Assembly: GCA_017410745.1 (NCBI GenBank)
Contig: JAFPPJ010000114.1
Span: 1-8,219, forward strand
Reading direction: 5' to 3'
DNA length: 8,219 bases
From: Oscillospiraceae bacterium
GTDB taxonomy: Bacteria > Bacillota > Clostridia > Oscillospirales > Ruminococcaceae
Shown: positions 1 through 6,499 of the stretch, in pieces
Layout of the letters: each line of letters opens with the position of its first letter
Numbering within the stretch: the first letter of the stretch is position 1
Position numbers and translations under genes: made by a program
Notes under the pieces: generated by a model
What the model was told of the DNA's origin: nothing
What the model saw: the letters and a program-made list of their open reading frames with translations, nothing else
Database searches by the model: none

Positions 1-630
1 GCTGTATGGTACAAGCGCAGGATAGACGTGAACGGCACGATAGTATCCACGCAGGACTACAGCGATCCCGCCTTTGCGGGCATAAGCGACGGCTGGGAGC
101 CCACTGATGATGTGAATGAGATGCAGAAGCGCGCCAACAACTGCGCTGTGGTACACATCCAGAGATATATCGACGACGTGAAGAAGGGCATCGCACCTGT
201 GCCGGATGTATTTGCCTTTGCCATGGGCACCAACGATTCTCCCGAATATATCGGTGATGCTGACAGAGCCCTCATGAAGAAGACGCTCGATGAGGTGGAT
301 CTGTATAATGAGTCGGGAGCGGTAAGATGGTGCATACAGCGCATCATGGAGGAATTCCCCGAATGCCGCATATTCGTGCTCATGCCGCTTCAGACGGGCG
401 ACCCCGAGATGAACGCGAAGAACAGGAGAATAATAGCAAATCTGCGCTATATCGCAGGTGAGATGTCCGCACAGGTAATAGACTGCTATCACGGATGCGG
501 CATATGCGAGAAGTTCGAGAATATCGGCGCTCCCGGCAGATATCTGCGTGACGGGCTGCATCCCGATGTGCCCGGTCAGAAGCTCGAGGGCAGATTTGCC
601 GCAAAAGAGATGCGAAAAGACCTTTTTTAA
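1..630 (+). CDS. SGNH/GDSL-family hydrolase, 3' part (5' end outside window)
   Basis: The frame is open from base 1 (it begins A-V-W-Y-K-R-R) to the TAA at 628-630, so the gene enters from the left. The GTG at 28 is an internal valine, not a start. Two SGNH-superfamily blocks are visible: block III as G-T-N-D at about 226-237, and block V as D-G-L-H-P-D at 550-567, which carries the catalytic Asp and His. The block I GDS serine must lie upstream of the window. SGNH enzymes are esterases or lipases that act on acyl or acetyl esters, often on carbohydrates; the substrate cannot be read from this fragment. The region between the blocks is hydrophilic and I see no membrane segment. A YesL-like gene follows after 12 bases, probably in the same operon. 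In Bacillus subtilis the yes cluster also holds yesL and SGNH acetylesterases, so a sugar-ester role is a reasonable inference only. Confidence 0.82.
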   Translation, partial: AVWYKRRIDVNGTIVSTQDYSDPAFAGISDGWEPTDDVNEMQKRANNCAVVHIQRYIDDVKKGIAPVPDVFAFAMGTNDSPEYIGDADRALMKKTLDEVDLYNESGAVRWCIQRIMEEFPECRIFVLMPLQTGDPEMNAKNRRIIANLRYIAGEMSAQVIDCYHGCGICEKFENIGAPGRYLRDGLHPDVPGQKLEGRFAAKEMRKDLF

Positions 631-642
631 AGAGGGGATCAG

Positions 643-1263
643 ATGAAGATATTTTCCCCGGACGGGAAGCTGTACAGATTCATGGTGCGCTTCACGGACT
701 GCGTGAAGCTCGAGCTGCTGTGGCTCCTGTGCAGTCTGCCGGTGATAACCATAGGTGCATCCACTGCAGCCGCCTTCACTGTGACGCTTAAAATGGTGAA
801 GGACAGGGAGGGGCGCATAGCTCATGAATTCTTCGCCGCATTCAAGGCGAACCTCAGGCAGGGCATAGCCATGACCTTCATAACCGCACTGTGCGCATGG
901 GCGGTATATCTTGACCTGCAGCTGCTCAATGTCCCGGGCGGCGGGAGCGTGATGTTCCTTATCATAGCGGTGCTTGCCATATACATATTCTCATTCTCCC
1001 TGCTGTATGCGTTCCCGCTCATGGCAAGGTATGAGAACACGCTGATGAAGACTATACGCAATTCATTCCGCCTGTCGATGAAGTTCTTTCTGCGCTCACT
1101 GCTGCTGCTCATCGCAGTGGCCATAGAATGTGCGGTGTTCATGTGGAATATGCAGACCGTAATAATAGGACTTCTCGTAGGGCCTGTGCTGGTGATGTAC
1201 ACCATAAGCTGGGTGGCAAGCGGGATATTTGACAAGGTGGACAGCGACAACGCCGATATATAG
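643..1263 (+). CDS. YesL/DUF624-family integral membrane protein
   Basis: The protein has 206 residues, the usual size for the YesL (DUF624) family. The N-terminus is characteristic: a short polar start, then about residues 20-48 with L-E-L-L-W-L-L-C-S-L-P-V-I-T-I-G-A-S, matching the family pattern of a first helix ending in L-P-(V/I)-x-T-x-G-A-S. Hydrophobic stretches at about 20-48, 72-94, 103-127, 147-168 and 172-194 suggest five membrane helices. The ATG at 643 is preceded by GAGGGG (632-637) at a normal spacing. The function of the family is not established; its genes usually lie near carbohydrate ABC transporters and glycan-degrading enzymes. Here the gene follows an SGNH hydrolase by 12 bases, so the two are probably co-transcribed. 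The stop (TAG 1261-1263) is 2 bases from the stop of the opposing dnaE gene, and no terminator lies between them. Confidence 0.88.
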   Translation: MKIFSPDGKLYRFMVRFTDCVKLELLWLLCSLPVITIGASTAAAFTVTLKMVKDREGRIAHEFFAAFKANLRQGIAMTFITALCAWAVYLDLQLLNVPGGGSVMFLIIAVLAIYIFSFSLLYAFPLMARYENTLMKTIRNSFRLSMKFFLRSLLLLIAVAIECAVFMWNMQTVIIGLLVGPVLVMYTISWVASGIFDKVDSDNADI

Positions 1264-1265
1264 CG

Positions 1266-4200
1266 CTATTTCAGGAAAAGTGCAGCGTGGGCGGAGAGGT
1301 CGTGAAGCAGCTTCGGCGAAAGAGTGCATGAGGTGATGCGGCGGTGTACGATGGTCTTTCTGAGATCCTCGAGCACGAACAGCACCTTGCAAGTCCCCTG
1401 TGCGCCCTCGAGTATGCGGGTGCATTCATCGAGGGATGCCATGTCATTGCTGTTGACGCGGATATACAGCGTGCCGCTGTCAAAGCTGTGCATGAATTCG
1501 TCTGCGGTCATGACTGTATCTGCGATGACATTCATATCCCTGTCACGCTGTGATAACCGCCCGCGTATGAATATACGGGCATCGGGCTTGAGAAACGGCC
1601 TTGCGTCACGATACACCGCAGGGAACAGCACCACCTCGGCTGTGCCGTATCGGTCGCCTGTCTGTGCAAATGCCATCAGCTCACCGCTCTTTGCGGTGTG
1701 TTCCTTTATACTGTCAAGGGTGCATACGAACTGCACCGTATCCCCTGCGCGGCGGCTCATGCCCTGTATATCGGGTATGCCTGCCGCAGCGGCGTACATC
1801 AGCGCATCGTCAAGGGGATGACCCGTGACATACATCCCGAGTATCTCATGCTCCTGTGCAAGGAGTATCTCATGAGGATATTCCGGCAGCTCCCGCAGGC
1901 TCTCGGTCTGCGTATGTCCGGCACTGCTGAAGAAGTCGAGCTGACCCTCGATGCGGTCTCGTGTGAACTGTCCTGCGGATGAGAGCAGGCCGTCAAGGTT
2001 CTCAAGATATGTGCGGCGGGTATGGGGCATCCCGTCGAGCGCGCCGCATTTTATAAGGCTCTCCGCTGTCCTGCGGGAGAGCTGTACTCTGCCTGCAAGG
2101 TCTGACAGGGACGTAAATCTGCCCTTCTTTCTCTCTTCGGTCATATCACGCACGGTGTTCCAGCCGATATTCCTGGCGCACAGCAGGGAAAAGCGTATGC
2201 CCTCGTCACAGGGCGTGAAGCCCGTGCCGCTCTCGTTTATGTCGGGGCGCAGTATGGGAATGCCGTGCCGTCTGCAGTATGACATACATTCCGATACCTT
2301 GCCCTGATGTCCGGAGAATGCACTCATGAGGGCTGCCATATACTCCTTGCGGTAATGGCATTTGAGATATGCGGTGGTGTACGCCACAACGGAATAGGCG
2401 GCGGCATGGGACTTGTTGAAGGCGTAGGATGCAAAGCCCGACAGCTCGTCGAATACCTCGGCGGCGATACGGCTGTCTATGCCGTTATTCACCGCACCTT
2501 CGATGAATGCGGGGCGTTCCTTCTCCATAACGTCTGCCTTCTTCTTGGACATGGCACGGCGCACAAGGTCTGCGCGGCCGTAGGAGTACCCCGCCATAAC
2601 GCGGCATATCTGCATTACCTGCTCCTGATATACCACGCAGCCGTAGGTAAGGCGCAGTATCGGTTCAAGACAGGGGTGTCTGTATGTTACCTTGTCGGGA
2701 TGCTCACGGTTATAGAGATACCGCGGTATGCTGTCCATAGGCCCGGGGCGGTAGAGCGAAAGGGCGGCGGTGAGGTCTTCTATGGAGCGGGGACGGAACT
2801 TTCGCAGCAGCTCGGTCATACCCGCACTTTCAAACTGGAATACGCCGAGGGTGTCGCCCGAAGAGAGCATATCATAGGTGGCGGCGTCATCGTCGGGGAT
2901 ATTCCCGTCAAATGACGGGCAGCGCTGCTTCACATACTCCTTGCAGTCATGTATCACTGTGAGATTTCTCAGGCCGAGGAAGTCCATTTTCAGCAACCCA
3001 GTCTTTTCAAGATCGGTCATCGTGTACTGTGTGGCGGCCATTCCGTCACGCACGATGACAGGCACATAGTCGCTGACGGGTGCATCGCATATCACCACGC
3101 CTGCGGCATGGGTGGAGGTATTGCGGGGCATACCTTCTATATATCTGGCGGTGTCAATGACCTCGCGGGCATCTGCATCGCTCTCATAGTAGGAGCGCAG
3201 CTCCTCCGAGGATGCGAGTGCATCATCAAGAGAGATATGCACGAATGAGGGTATGCACCGTGATATTCGGTCGCCTACCGCATAGGGCTTGCCAAGAATC
3301 CTTGTTATATCGCGCACGGCTGCCTTTGCCGCAAGTGTGCCGAAGGTCACTATCATAGCCACTCTGTCCGCTCCGTAGCGGCGCACCACATAGTCTATGA
3401 CCTCCTGCCTGCGCTCATAGCAGAAATCTATATCGAAATCGGGCATGGATACCCTTTCGGGGTTGAGGAAGCGCTCAAAGAGCAGACCGTATCTGATGGG
3501 GTCTATGTCCGTGATGCCTATGCAGTAGGCAGCAAGAGAGCCCGCTCCCGAGCCTCTGCCGGGGCCTACGGGGATGCCGTGAGCCTTGGCGAATGAGACG
3601 AAGTCCCATACTATAAGATAGTAGTCGGTGTAGCCCATTCGCGTCACCACATCGAGCTCGTAGTCAAGACGGGAGATGAGCTCCTGTGAGGGCGTGCCGT
3701 AGCGCTTTTTCAGCCCCGCGGTGCAGAGACGGCGGAAGAATACACGGCTGTCTCCGCCGCACATATCCAGCTGTGCAGGGGTGAGATCGTATCTCGGGAG
3801 ATGAAAGTGTCCGTACTCCATCTCAAAATGGCATTTATCTGCGATAATGGCGGTATTATGCACCGCCTCGGGATGGTCGGGGAACAGTGCGAGCATTTCC
3901 TCCTCGGTATGGAGATGATGCCCTCTTCCGGCGGCGGGACGGTCGCCTATGGATGAGAGTATGCGCTGTATGTCCTGATCGGTGCGGCGAAGATACAGCG
4001 TGCGGCATACTGCTGCAGCGGGTATGCCAAGGTCTGTGGAAAGACGGAAAAGTGCATCCTGCACATAGACGGATGTGTCATATACCGGGTCGATGTGAAG
4101 ATACAGGTCTTCACCGAATATATCAAGATAGGCCTTAGCCTCGGAATATGCGGCATCGTCGCGGTCGGACAGCAGACGGTAAAGCTCGCTGCCCTCGCCT

Positions 4201-4583
4201 CCGATAAGGCATATGAGCCCTTTGCTGTGCTCGCGGAGCATTTTCATACTGATGTGCGGCATGGTTTCGTCCGCATAGGACAGGGTATTGAGCCTGCACA
4301 GACTGCGGTAGCCCTCACTGTCCTTGCACAGCAGGGTGATGCGGGGCAGAGCGCCGGATATGCGCCTGTCTCCGTCAACACATATCTCACAGCCTATTAT
4401 GGGCTTTATGCCGTGAGCGGTGCATTCATCGTAAAAGCGCACTGCCGCGAACATATTGCAGGTATCGGCAAGGGTGAGGGCAGTTTTGCCGAGGCTCTTT
4501 GCATAGCTCACCATATCCGCTATCCTGCACGCACCTTCAAGCAGACTGTATTCTGTATGTATATTAAGATCAACATATGACAT
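1266..4583 (-). CDS. dnaE: DNA polymerase III subunit alpha (DnaE)
   Basis: This is the replicative C-family DNA polymerase, 1105 residues from the chosen start. Order of domains: PHP (about 1-240), palm/fingers (about 250-740) with P-D-F-D-I-D at 381-386 and K-M-D-F-L-G-L at 532-538 supplying the catalytic aspartates, F-N-K-S-H-A-A-A-Y at 722-730, a helix-hairpin-helix region (about 822-852), an OB fold (about 945-1025) and a short C-terminal domain. Q-L-D-F-F at 881-885 fits the internal sliding-clamp binding motif. Start: the frame continues to 4655, but the promoter lies inside that extension, and the ATG at 4583 opens M-S-Y-V-D-L-N-I-H-T, the normal family N-terminus. A modest Shine-Dalgarno AGGAAG (complement of 4595-4600) lies 11 bases away. 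Oddity: the PHP metal ligands are mostly replaced (D5, N7, T41, R81, R194 and L196 where the family has His or Asp), so no PHP proofreading is expected. It lacks a PolC-type exonuclease insertion, so it is DnaE, not PolC. Confidence 0.96.
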   Translation of the reverse strand: MSYVDLNIHTEYSLLEGACRIADMVSYAKSLGKTALTLADTCNMFAAVRFYDECTAHGIKPIIGCEICVDGDRRISGALPRITLLCKDSEGYRSLCRLNTLSYADETMPHISMKMLREHSKGLICLIGGEGSELYRLLSDRDDAAYSEAKAYLDIFGEDLYLHIDPVYDTSVYVQDALFRLSTDLGIPAAAVCRTLYLRRTDQDIQRILSSIGDRPAAGRGHHLHTEEEMLALFPDHPEAVHNTAIIADKCHFEMEYGHFHLPRYDLTPAQLDMCGGDSRVFFRRLCTAGLKKRYGTPSQELISRLDYELDVVTRMGYTDYYLIVWDFVSFAKAHGIPVGPGRGSGAGSLAAYCIGITDIDPIRYGLLFERFLNPERVSMPDFDIDFCYERRQEVIDYVVRRYGADRVAMIVTFGTLAAKAAVRDITRILGKPYAVGDRISRCIPSFVHISLDDALASSEELRSYYESDADAREVIDTARYIEGMPRNTSTHAAGVVICDAPVSDYVPVIVRDGMAATQYTMTDLEKTGLLKMDFLGLRNLTVIHDCKEYVKQRCPSFDGNIPDDDAATYDMLSSGDTLGVFQFESAGMTELLRKFRPRSIEDLTAALSLYRPGPMDSIPRYLYNREHPDKVTYRHPCLEPILRLTYGCVVYQEQVMQICRVMAGYSYGRADLVRRAMSKKKADVMEKERPAFIEGAVNNGIDSRIAAEVFDELSGFASYAFNKSHAAAYSVVAYTTAYLKCHYRKEYMAALMSAFSGHQGKVSECMSYCRRHGIPILRPDINESGTGFTPCDEGIRFSLLCARNIGWNTVRDMTEERKKGRFTSLSDLAGRVQLSRRTAESLIKCGALDGMPHTRRTYLENLDGLLSSAGQFTRDRIEGQLDFFSSAGHTQTESLRELPEYPHEILLAQEHEILGMYVTGHPLDDALMYAAAAGIPDIQGMSRRAGDTVQFVCTLDSIKEHTAKSGELMAFAQTGDRYGTAEVVLFPAVYRDARPFLKPDARIFIRGRLSQRDRDMNVIADTVMTADEFMHSFDSGTLYIRVNSNDMASLDECTRILEGAQGTCKVLFVLEDLRKTIVHRRITSCTLSPKLLHDLSAHAALFLK

Positions 4584-4611
4584 GGTATCACCGTCTTCCT
4601 GTCCGTATACA

Positions 4612-4641
4612 CAGACGTCTGTAACAAGTATACCATATAAT
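4612..4641 (+). promoter_or_regulatory. Candidate promoter for the Pr6Pr-GNAT genes
   Basis: A perfect -10 box TATAAT lies at 4636-4641. The best -35 is only CAGACG (4612-4617; GAC core matches) at an 18-base spacing, so the promoter is weak or needs an activator. It overlaps the dnaE promoter on the other strand. If used, transcription starts near 4648 and gives a leader of about 76 bases. Confidence 0.35.
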
Positions 4642-4655
4642 AAGGATAAATACAA
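4627..4655 (-). promoter_or_regulatory. Sigma-A-type promoter of dnaE
   Basis: On the minus strand, a -35 box TTGTAT (4650-4655) is followed by a 17-base spacer and a -10 box TATACT (4627-4632), with TG one base upstream of the -10 (extended -10). This predicts transcription starting near 4620 and a leader of about 37 bases before the ATG at 4583. The position rules out the longer reading frame that would start at 4655. Confidence 0.75.
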
Positions 4656-4692
4656 TAGACAAAAAACTATAACGCAAACATCGGAGACGGGT

Positions 4693-4707
4693 GCAGGCTT
4701 AGCCTGC
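4693..4707 (+). promoter_or_regulatory. Inverted repeat/hairpin just before the ribosome binding site
   Basis: GCAGGC-TTA-GCCTGC forms a 6-bp GC-rich stem with a 3-base loop; as DNA it is a 15-base palindrome. It ends 4 bases before the Shine-Dalgarno GGAGGGG (4712-4718) of the gene at 4724. No T run follows, so it is not an intrinsic terminator. It could affect mRNA stability or translation, or be an operator. Confidence 0.5.
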
Positions 4708-4723
4708 CTGTGGAGGGGATAGT

Positions 4724-5353
4724 ATGCAGAATATTATAGCAGCAGCGGTGAATTTGATAGGAGCAGTGCTTGTGGTCATAGGCGTAGTCGGCATATTCAA
4801 AGAGACGGAGGGCGAGCCGAAGGAGAAGTTCGTCTCTGTGTTCAAATTCTTCACCACACAGTCGAATGTGCTCTACGGCGTTACTGCAGTGATATATGCG
4901 GTCGCAAGGATGCAGCATACAGGAGAACTGCCGCAGTGGATATGCATACTGAAGCTGATAGGTACGATAGGTGTGACTATAACACTGCTGACGGTGTTCC
5001 TGTTCCTGTGGCCCGTGGTATTCCACGACCTGGCAGTGCTGCTCAAGGGGCCGAATCTTCTGCTTCATCTGATAGTGCCGCTGACTGCGATAGTGTCCTT
5101 CTGCCTGCTTGAAAGAACGACGCAGATCACGGCTGCAGGAGCATTGTGGGGGCTTTCGCATTTCGCAGTGTATGCGGTGGGATATATGATAAACGCCATA
5201 CGCCATGCGGAAAACGGAAAGGTCGCGCCCGAGCATGACTGGTACGGCTTCCTGTCGGGCGGGATGAAATATATGCCTGTGGCTCTGCTTGCGATGACGG
5301 CGGGGGCATCGGTGATAACATATGTATTGTGGGCTGTGAACAGGGCAGCCTGA
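4724..5353 (+). CDS. Pr6Pr-family (FAR-17a/AIG1-like) integral membrane protein
   Basis: The protein has 209 residues with about six hydrophobic segments (roughly 3-25, 48-62, 73-98, 111-130, 135-156, 180-205). Two landmarks place it in the Pr6Pr family as I recall it: F-F-T-T-Q-S-N at 42-48, the counterpart of the usual Y-F-T-x-x-S-N, and H-L-I-V-P-L at 115-120 at the start of a membrane helix. A polar loop with E-H-D-W-Y-G (about 170-180) precedes the last segment, typical of the family. The biochemical function in bacteria is unknown. The distantly related animal proteins AIG1 and ADTRP are membrane hydrolases using a Thr and a His. Start: ATG 4724 follows GGAGGGG (4712-4718) at 5 bases. 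The GNAT gene follows after 15 bases, so the pair is probably co-transcribed. Confidence 0.78.
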   Translation: MQNIIAAAVNLIGAVLVVIGVVGIFKETEGEPKEKFVSVFKFFTTQSNVLYGVTAVIYAVARMQHTGELPQWICILKLIGTIGVTITLLTVFLFLWPVVFHDLAVLLKGPNLLLHLIVPLTAIVSFCLLERTTQITAAGALWGLSHFAVYAVGYMINAIRHAENGKVAPEHDWYGFLSGGMKYMPVALLAMTAGASVITYVLWAVNRAA

Positions 5354-5368
5354 AGAAAGGGGCATACC

Positions 5369-5821
5369 ATGATAAGAAAGGCAGCTATGGAGGATGCGCA
5401 GACGGTCAAGGCCATCACGCATGACACGATAAGTGAGATATATCCGCACTATTATCCCGAGGGAGCGGTGCGCTTCTTCCTGGAGCATCACAGCGATGAG
5501 CATATAATGAATGATATTTCGGACGGCATCGTCTATCTCTGCGAGGATGAGGGGAATATCACAGGCACAGTCACCCTGAGACAGAATGAGATATGCAGAC
5601 TTTTCGTTCTGCCGTCATTCCAGGGGCATGGGTACGGCAGGGAATTGCTGGACTTCGCCGAGACGGAGATATCGGGCAGCTTCGATGAGATAGTGATAGA
5701 CGCATCCCTTTCCGCAAAGTCTATATATCTTAAAAGAGGCTACCATGAGACGGGCTATCATGTCATAGACACGAACGGCGGTGATCATCTGTGCTATGAT
5801 GTGATGAAAAAGGAGTCCTGA
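5369..5821 (+). CDS. GNAT-family N-acetyltransferase
   Basis: This 150-residue protein has the GCN5-related acetyltransferase fold. It begins M-I-R-K-A-A-M-E-D-A, the usual first strand and turn. Motif A is I-C-R-L-F-V-L-P-S-F followed by Q-G-H-G-Y-G (85-90), the acetyl-CoA pyrophosphate loop, and then the helix R-E-L-L-D-F-A-E. Motif B is A-K-S-I-Y-L-K-R-G-Y (116-125). The acceptor substrate cannot be told from sequence. Length is typical for a single-domain member. AAAGGGG at 5356-5362 gives the ribosome binding site for the ATG at 5369. It lies 15 bases after the Pr6Pr gene and is probably its operon partner; a functional link between the two is not evident. No convincing terminator follows. 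Confidence 0.9.
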   Translation: MIRKAAMEDAQTVKAITHDTISEIYPHYYPEGAVRFFLEHHSDEHIMNDISDGIVYLCEDEGNITGTVTLRQNEICRLFVLPSFQGHGYGRELLDFAETEISGSFDEIVIDASLSAKSIYLKRGYHETGYHVIDTNGGDHLCYDVMKKES

Positions 5822-5869
5822 AAAATTTATATACCATGGTACTTTTTTGCTTTTCATTCGGTTAAATGT

Positions 5870-5887
5870 ACAAACGCGCACAAACGC
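5870..5887 (+). repeat. Two 8-base direct repeats spaced 10 bases apart in a leader
   Basis: ACAAACGC occurs at 5870-5877 and again at 5880-5887, so the repeat period is one helical turn. It sits 5 bases before the Shine-Dalgarno of the next gene. It could be a protein binding site in DNA or RNA, or chance. The 82-base gap (5822-5903) holding it also has a 10-base palindrome TACCATGGTA (5832-5841) and T-rich sequence, but no promoter I can defend. Confidence 0.35.
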
Positions 5888-5903
5888 CCACGGGAGGTAC
5901 ATT

Positions 5904-6347
5904 ATGAAAGCAATAAAGTTCATATCAACTATAATCGCAGTTATACTTTCGCTTATATTCTCGGCAGTGCTGAGCATCACCGCAAATGCACAGACCTTTG
6001 AGAGCCTTGCTGCTATTGAAAAGCAGGCAGGCTTTGAGATAAATGTCCCCGAGGGCGTGGATGAGATCGACGCTGCTTTTGACAACGGCAGGATTACCGT
6101 GAGATACACCGGTGCATCCGGTGAGGAGATATCCATAAGCAAGTCTAAGGCTGACGATGTTTCTGAGAACGAGGCATTCAATGCGCAGCTCACCGAGGAG
6201 ATAGACGGCTGTGAGGTACAGCTCCGCGGCACTTGCTCGGGATATTACCGTGCAAGCTGGAGAAGCGGCAATTACAGCTATACCGTAAGTTCCGACTGCT
6301 CCATGAGCCTTGAGGAAATGGAAAATATGGTATCCTCGCTTATGTAA
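5904..6347 (+). CDS. Small secreted protein, DUF4367-like
   Basis: The protein has 147 residues. The start is ATG 5904, preceded by GGGAGG (5892-5897). A longer frame from a TTG at 5847 would put 19 polar residues before the signal peptide and is rejected. Residues 1-29 form a signal peptide: K2 and K5, a hydrophobic core (about 7-25), then A-N-A with likely cleavage after A29. The mature part (about 118 residues) has the pattern G-F-E-I-N-V-P at 43-49, a strand I-T-V-R-Y (64-68), E-I-S-I-S-K (75-80), and a C-terminal block with W119, Y-S-Y (124-126) and a final helix S-L-E-E-M-E-N-M-V. This resembles DUF4367-type extracellular domains common in Clostridia; the match is from memory. Three cysteines (C103, C111, C132) could form one disulfide and leave one free, which is unusual for a small secreted protein. 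No sortase motif or lipobox is seen. Function unknown. Confidence 0.85.
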   Translation: MKAIKFISTIIAVILSLIFSAVLSITANAQTFESLAAIEKQAGFEINVPEGVDEIDAAFDNGRITVRYTGASGEEISISKSKADDVSENEAFNAQLTEEIDGCEVQLRGTCSGYYRASWRSGNYSYTVSSDCSMSLEEMENMVSSLM

Positions 6348-6351
6348 TGAT

Positions 6352-6378
6352 CACCGCCCGGGAGCGGGCGGTGTTTTG
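6352..6378 (+). terminator. Intrinsic terminator after the small secreted protein gene
   Basis: A 9-bp perfect GC-rich stem CACCGCCCG (6352-6360) / CGGGCGGTG (6365-6373) with a GGAG loop is followed by TTTT (6374-6377). It begins 4 bases after the stop codon. The stem is strong, though the T run is short. Confidence 0.85.
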
Positions 6379-6393
6379 CGTGCCTGAAATTTT

Positions 6394-6422
6394 GAATAAT
6401 TTTTAAAATATTCATAATTATG
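6394..6422. promoter_or_regulatory. AT-rich palindromes upstream of the FN3-protein promoter
   Basis: A nearly palindromic 20-base AT-rich segment (6394-6413, GAATA...TATTC ends) runs directly into a perfect 10-base palindrome CATAATTATG (6413-6422). Both lie just 5' of the candidate -35 box at 6424. They may act as an UP element for RNA polymerase or as operator sites. In very AT-rich DNA, chance palindromes are common. Confidence 0.35.
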
Positions 6423-6423
6423 G

Positions 6424-6453
6424 TTATAAGAGTTAAAAAATATATGGTAAAAT
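6424..6453 (+). promoter_or_regulatory. Candidate promoter of the FN3-domain protein gene
   Basis: A -10 box TAAAAT (6448-6453) is preceded by TGG, giving an extended -10. The -35 is weak: TTATAA (6424-6429) at an 18-base spacing. Transcription would start near 6460, leaving a leader of about 40 bases that contains the 6471-6485 hairpin. Confidence 0.5.
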
Positions 6454-6470
6454 CTAAATATCATCAAAAA

Positions 6471-6485
6471 TGCGGCACAGCCGCA
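6471..6485 (+). promoter_or_regulatory. Leader hairpin abutting the Shine-Dalgarno
   Basis: TGCGGC-ACA-GCCGCA is a perfect 6-bp stem with a 3-base loop. It ends at the base before the Shine-Dalgarno AAGGAGG (6486-6492), which sits 7 bases before the ATG at 6500. The ribosome binding site itself stays unpaired. No T run follows, so it is not a terminator; a role in mRNA stability or in keeping the site accessible is an inference. Confidence 0.55.
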
Positions 6486-6499
6486 AAGGAGGAAAAAAT

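Noticed and set aside
2307..2915. A 202-codon plus-strand open frame inside dnaE (also one at 4095-4580)
   Set aside because: dnaE is continuous and conserved through both regions, and neither antisense frame shows a ribosome binding site or a known domain.
4584..4655. A 24-residue N-terminal extension of DnaE
   Set aside because: The -10 and -35 boxes lie within this stretch and the predicted transcript starts near 4620, so the extension would not be transcribed. The family N-terminus begins at the ATG at 4583.
4667..5503. A 278-codon open frame on the minus strand opposite the Pr6Pr gene
   Set aside because: It is rich in His, Arg, Cys and Gln and spans two well-supported genes and their leader on the other strand, so it is a composition shadow.
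5832..5848. The palindrome TACCATGGTA followed by CTTTTTT as a terminator for the GNAT gene
   Set aside because: With a loop of four bases only three base pairs remain, too few for an intrinsic terminator.
6470..6499. An earlier ATG for the FN3 protein (M-R-H-S-R-K-G-G-K-N)
   Set aside because: This stretch is the leader hairpin and the Shine-Dalgarno itself; the next ATG at 6500 has ideal spacing and starts a normal signal peptide.
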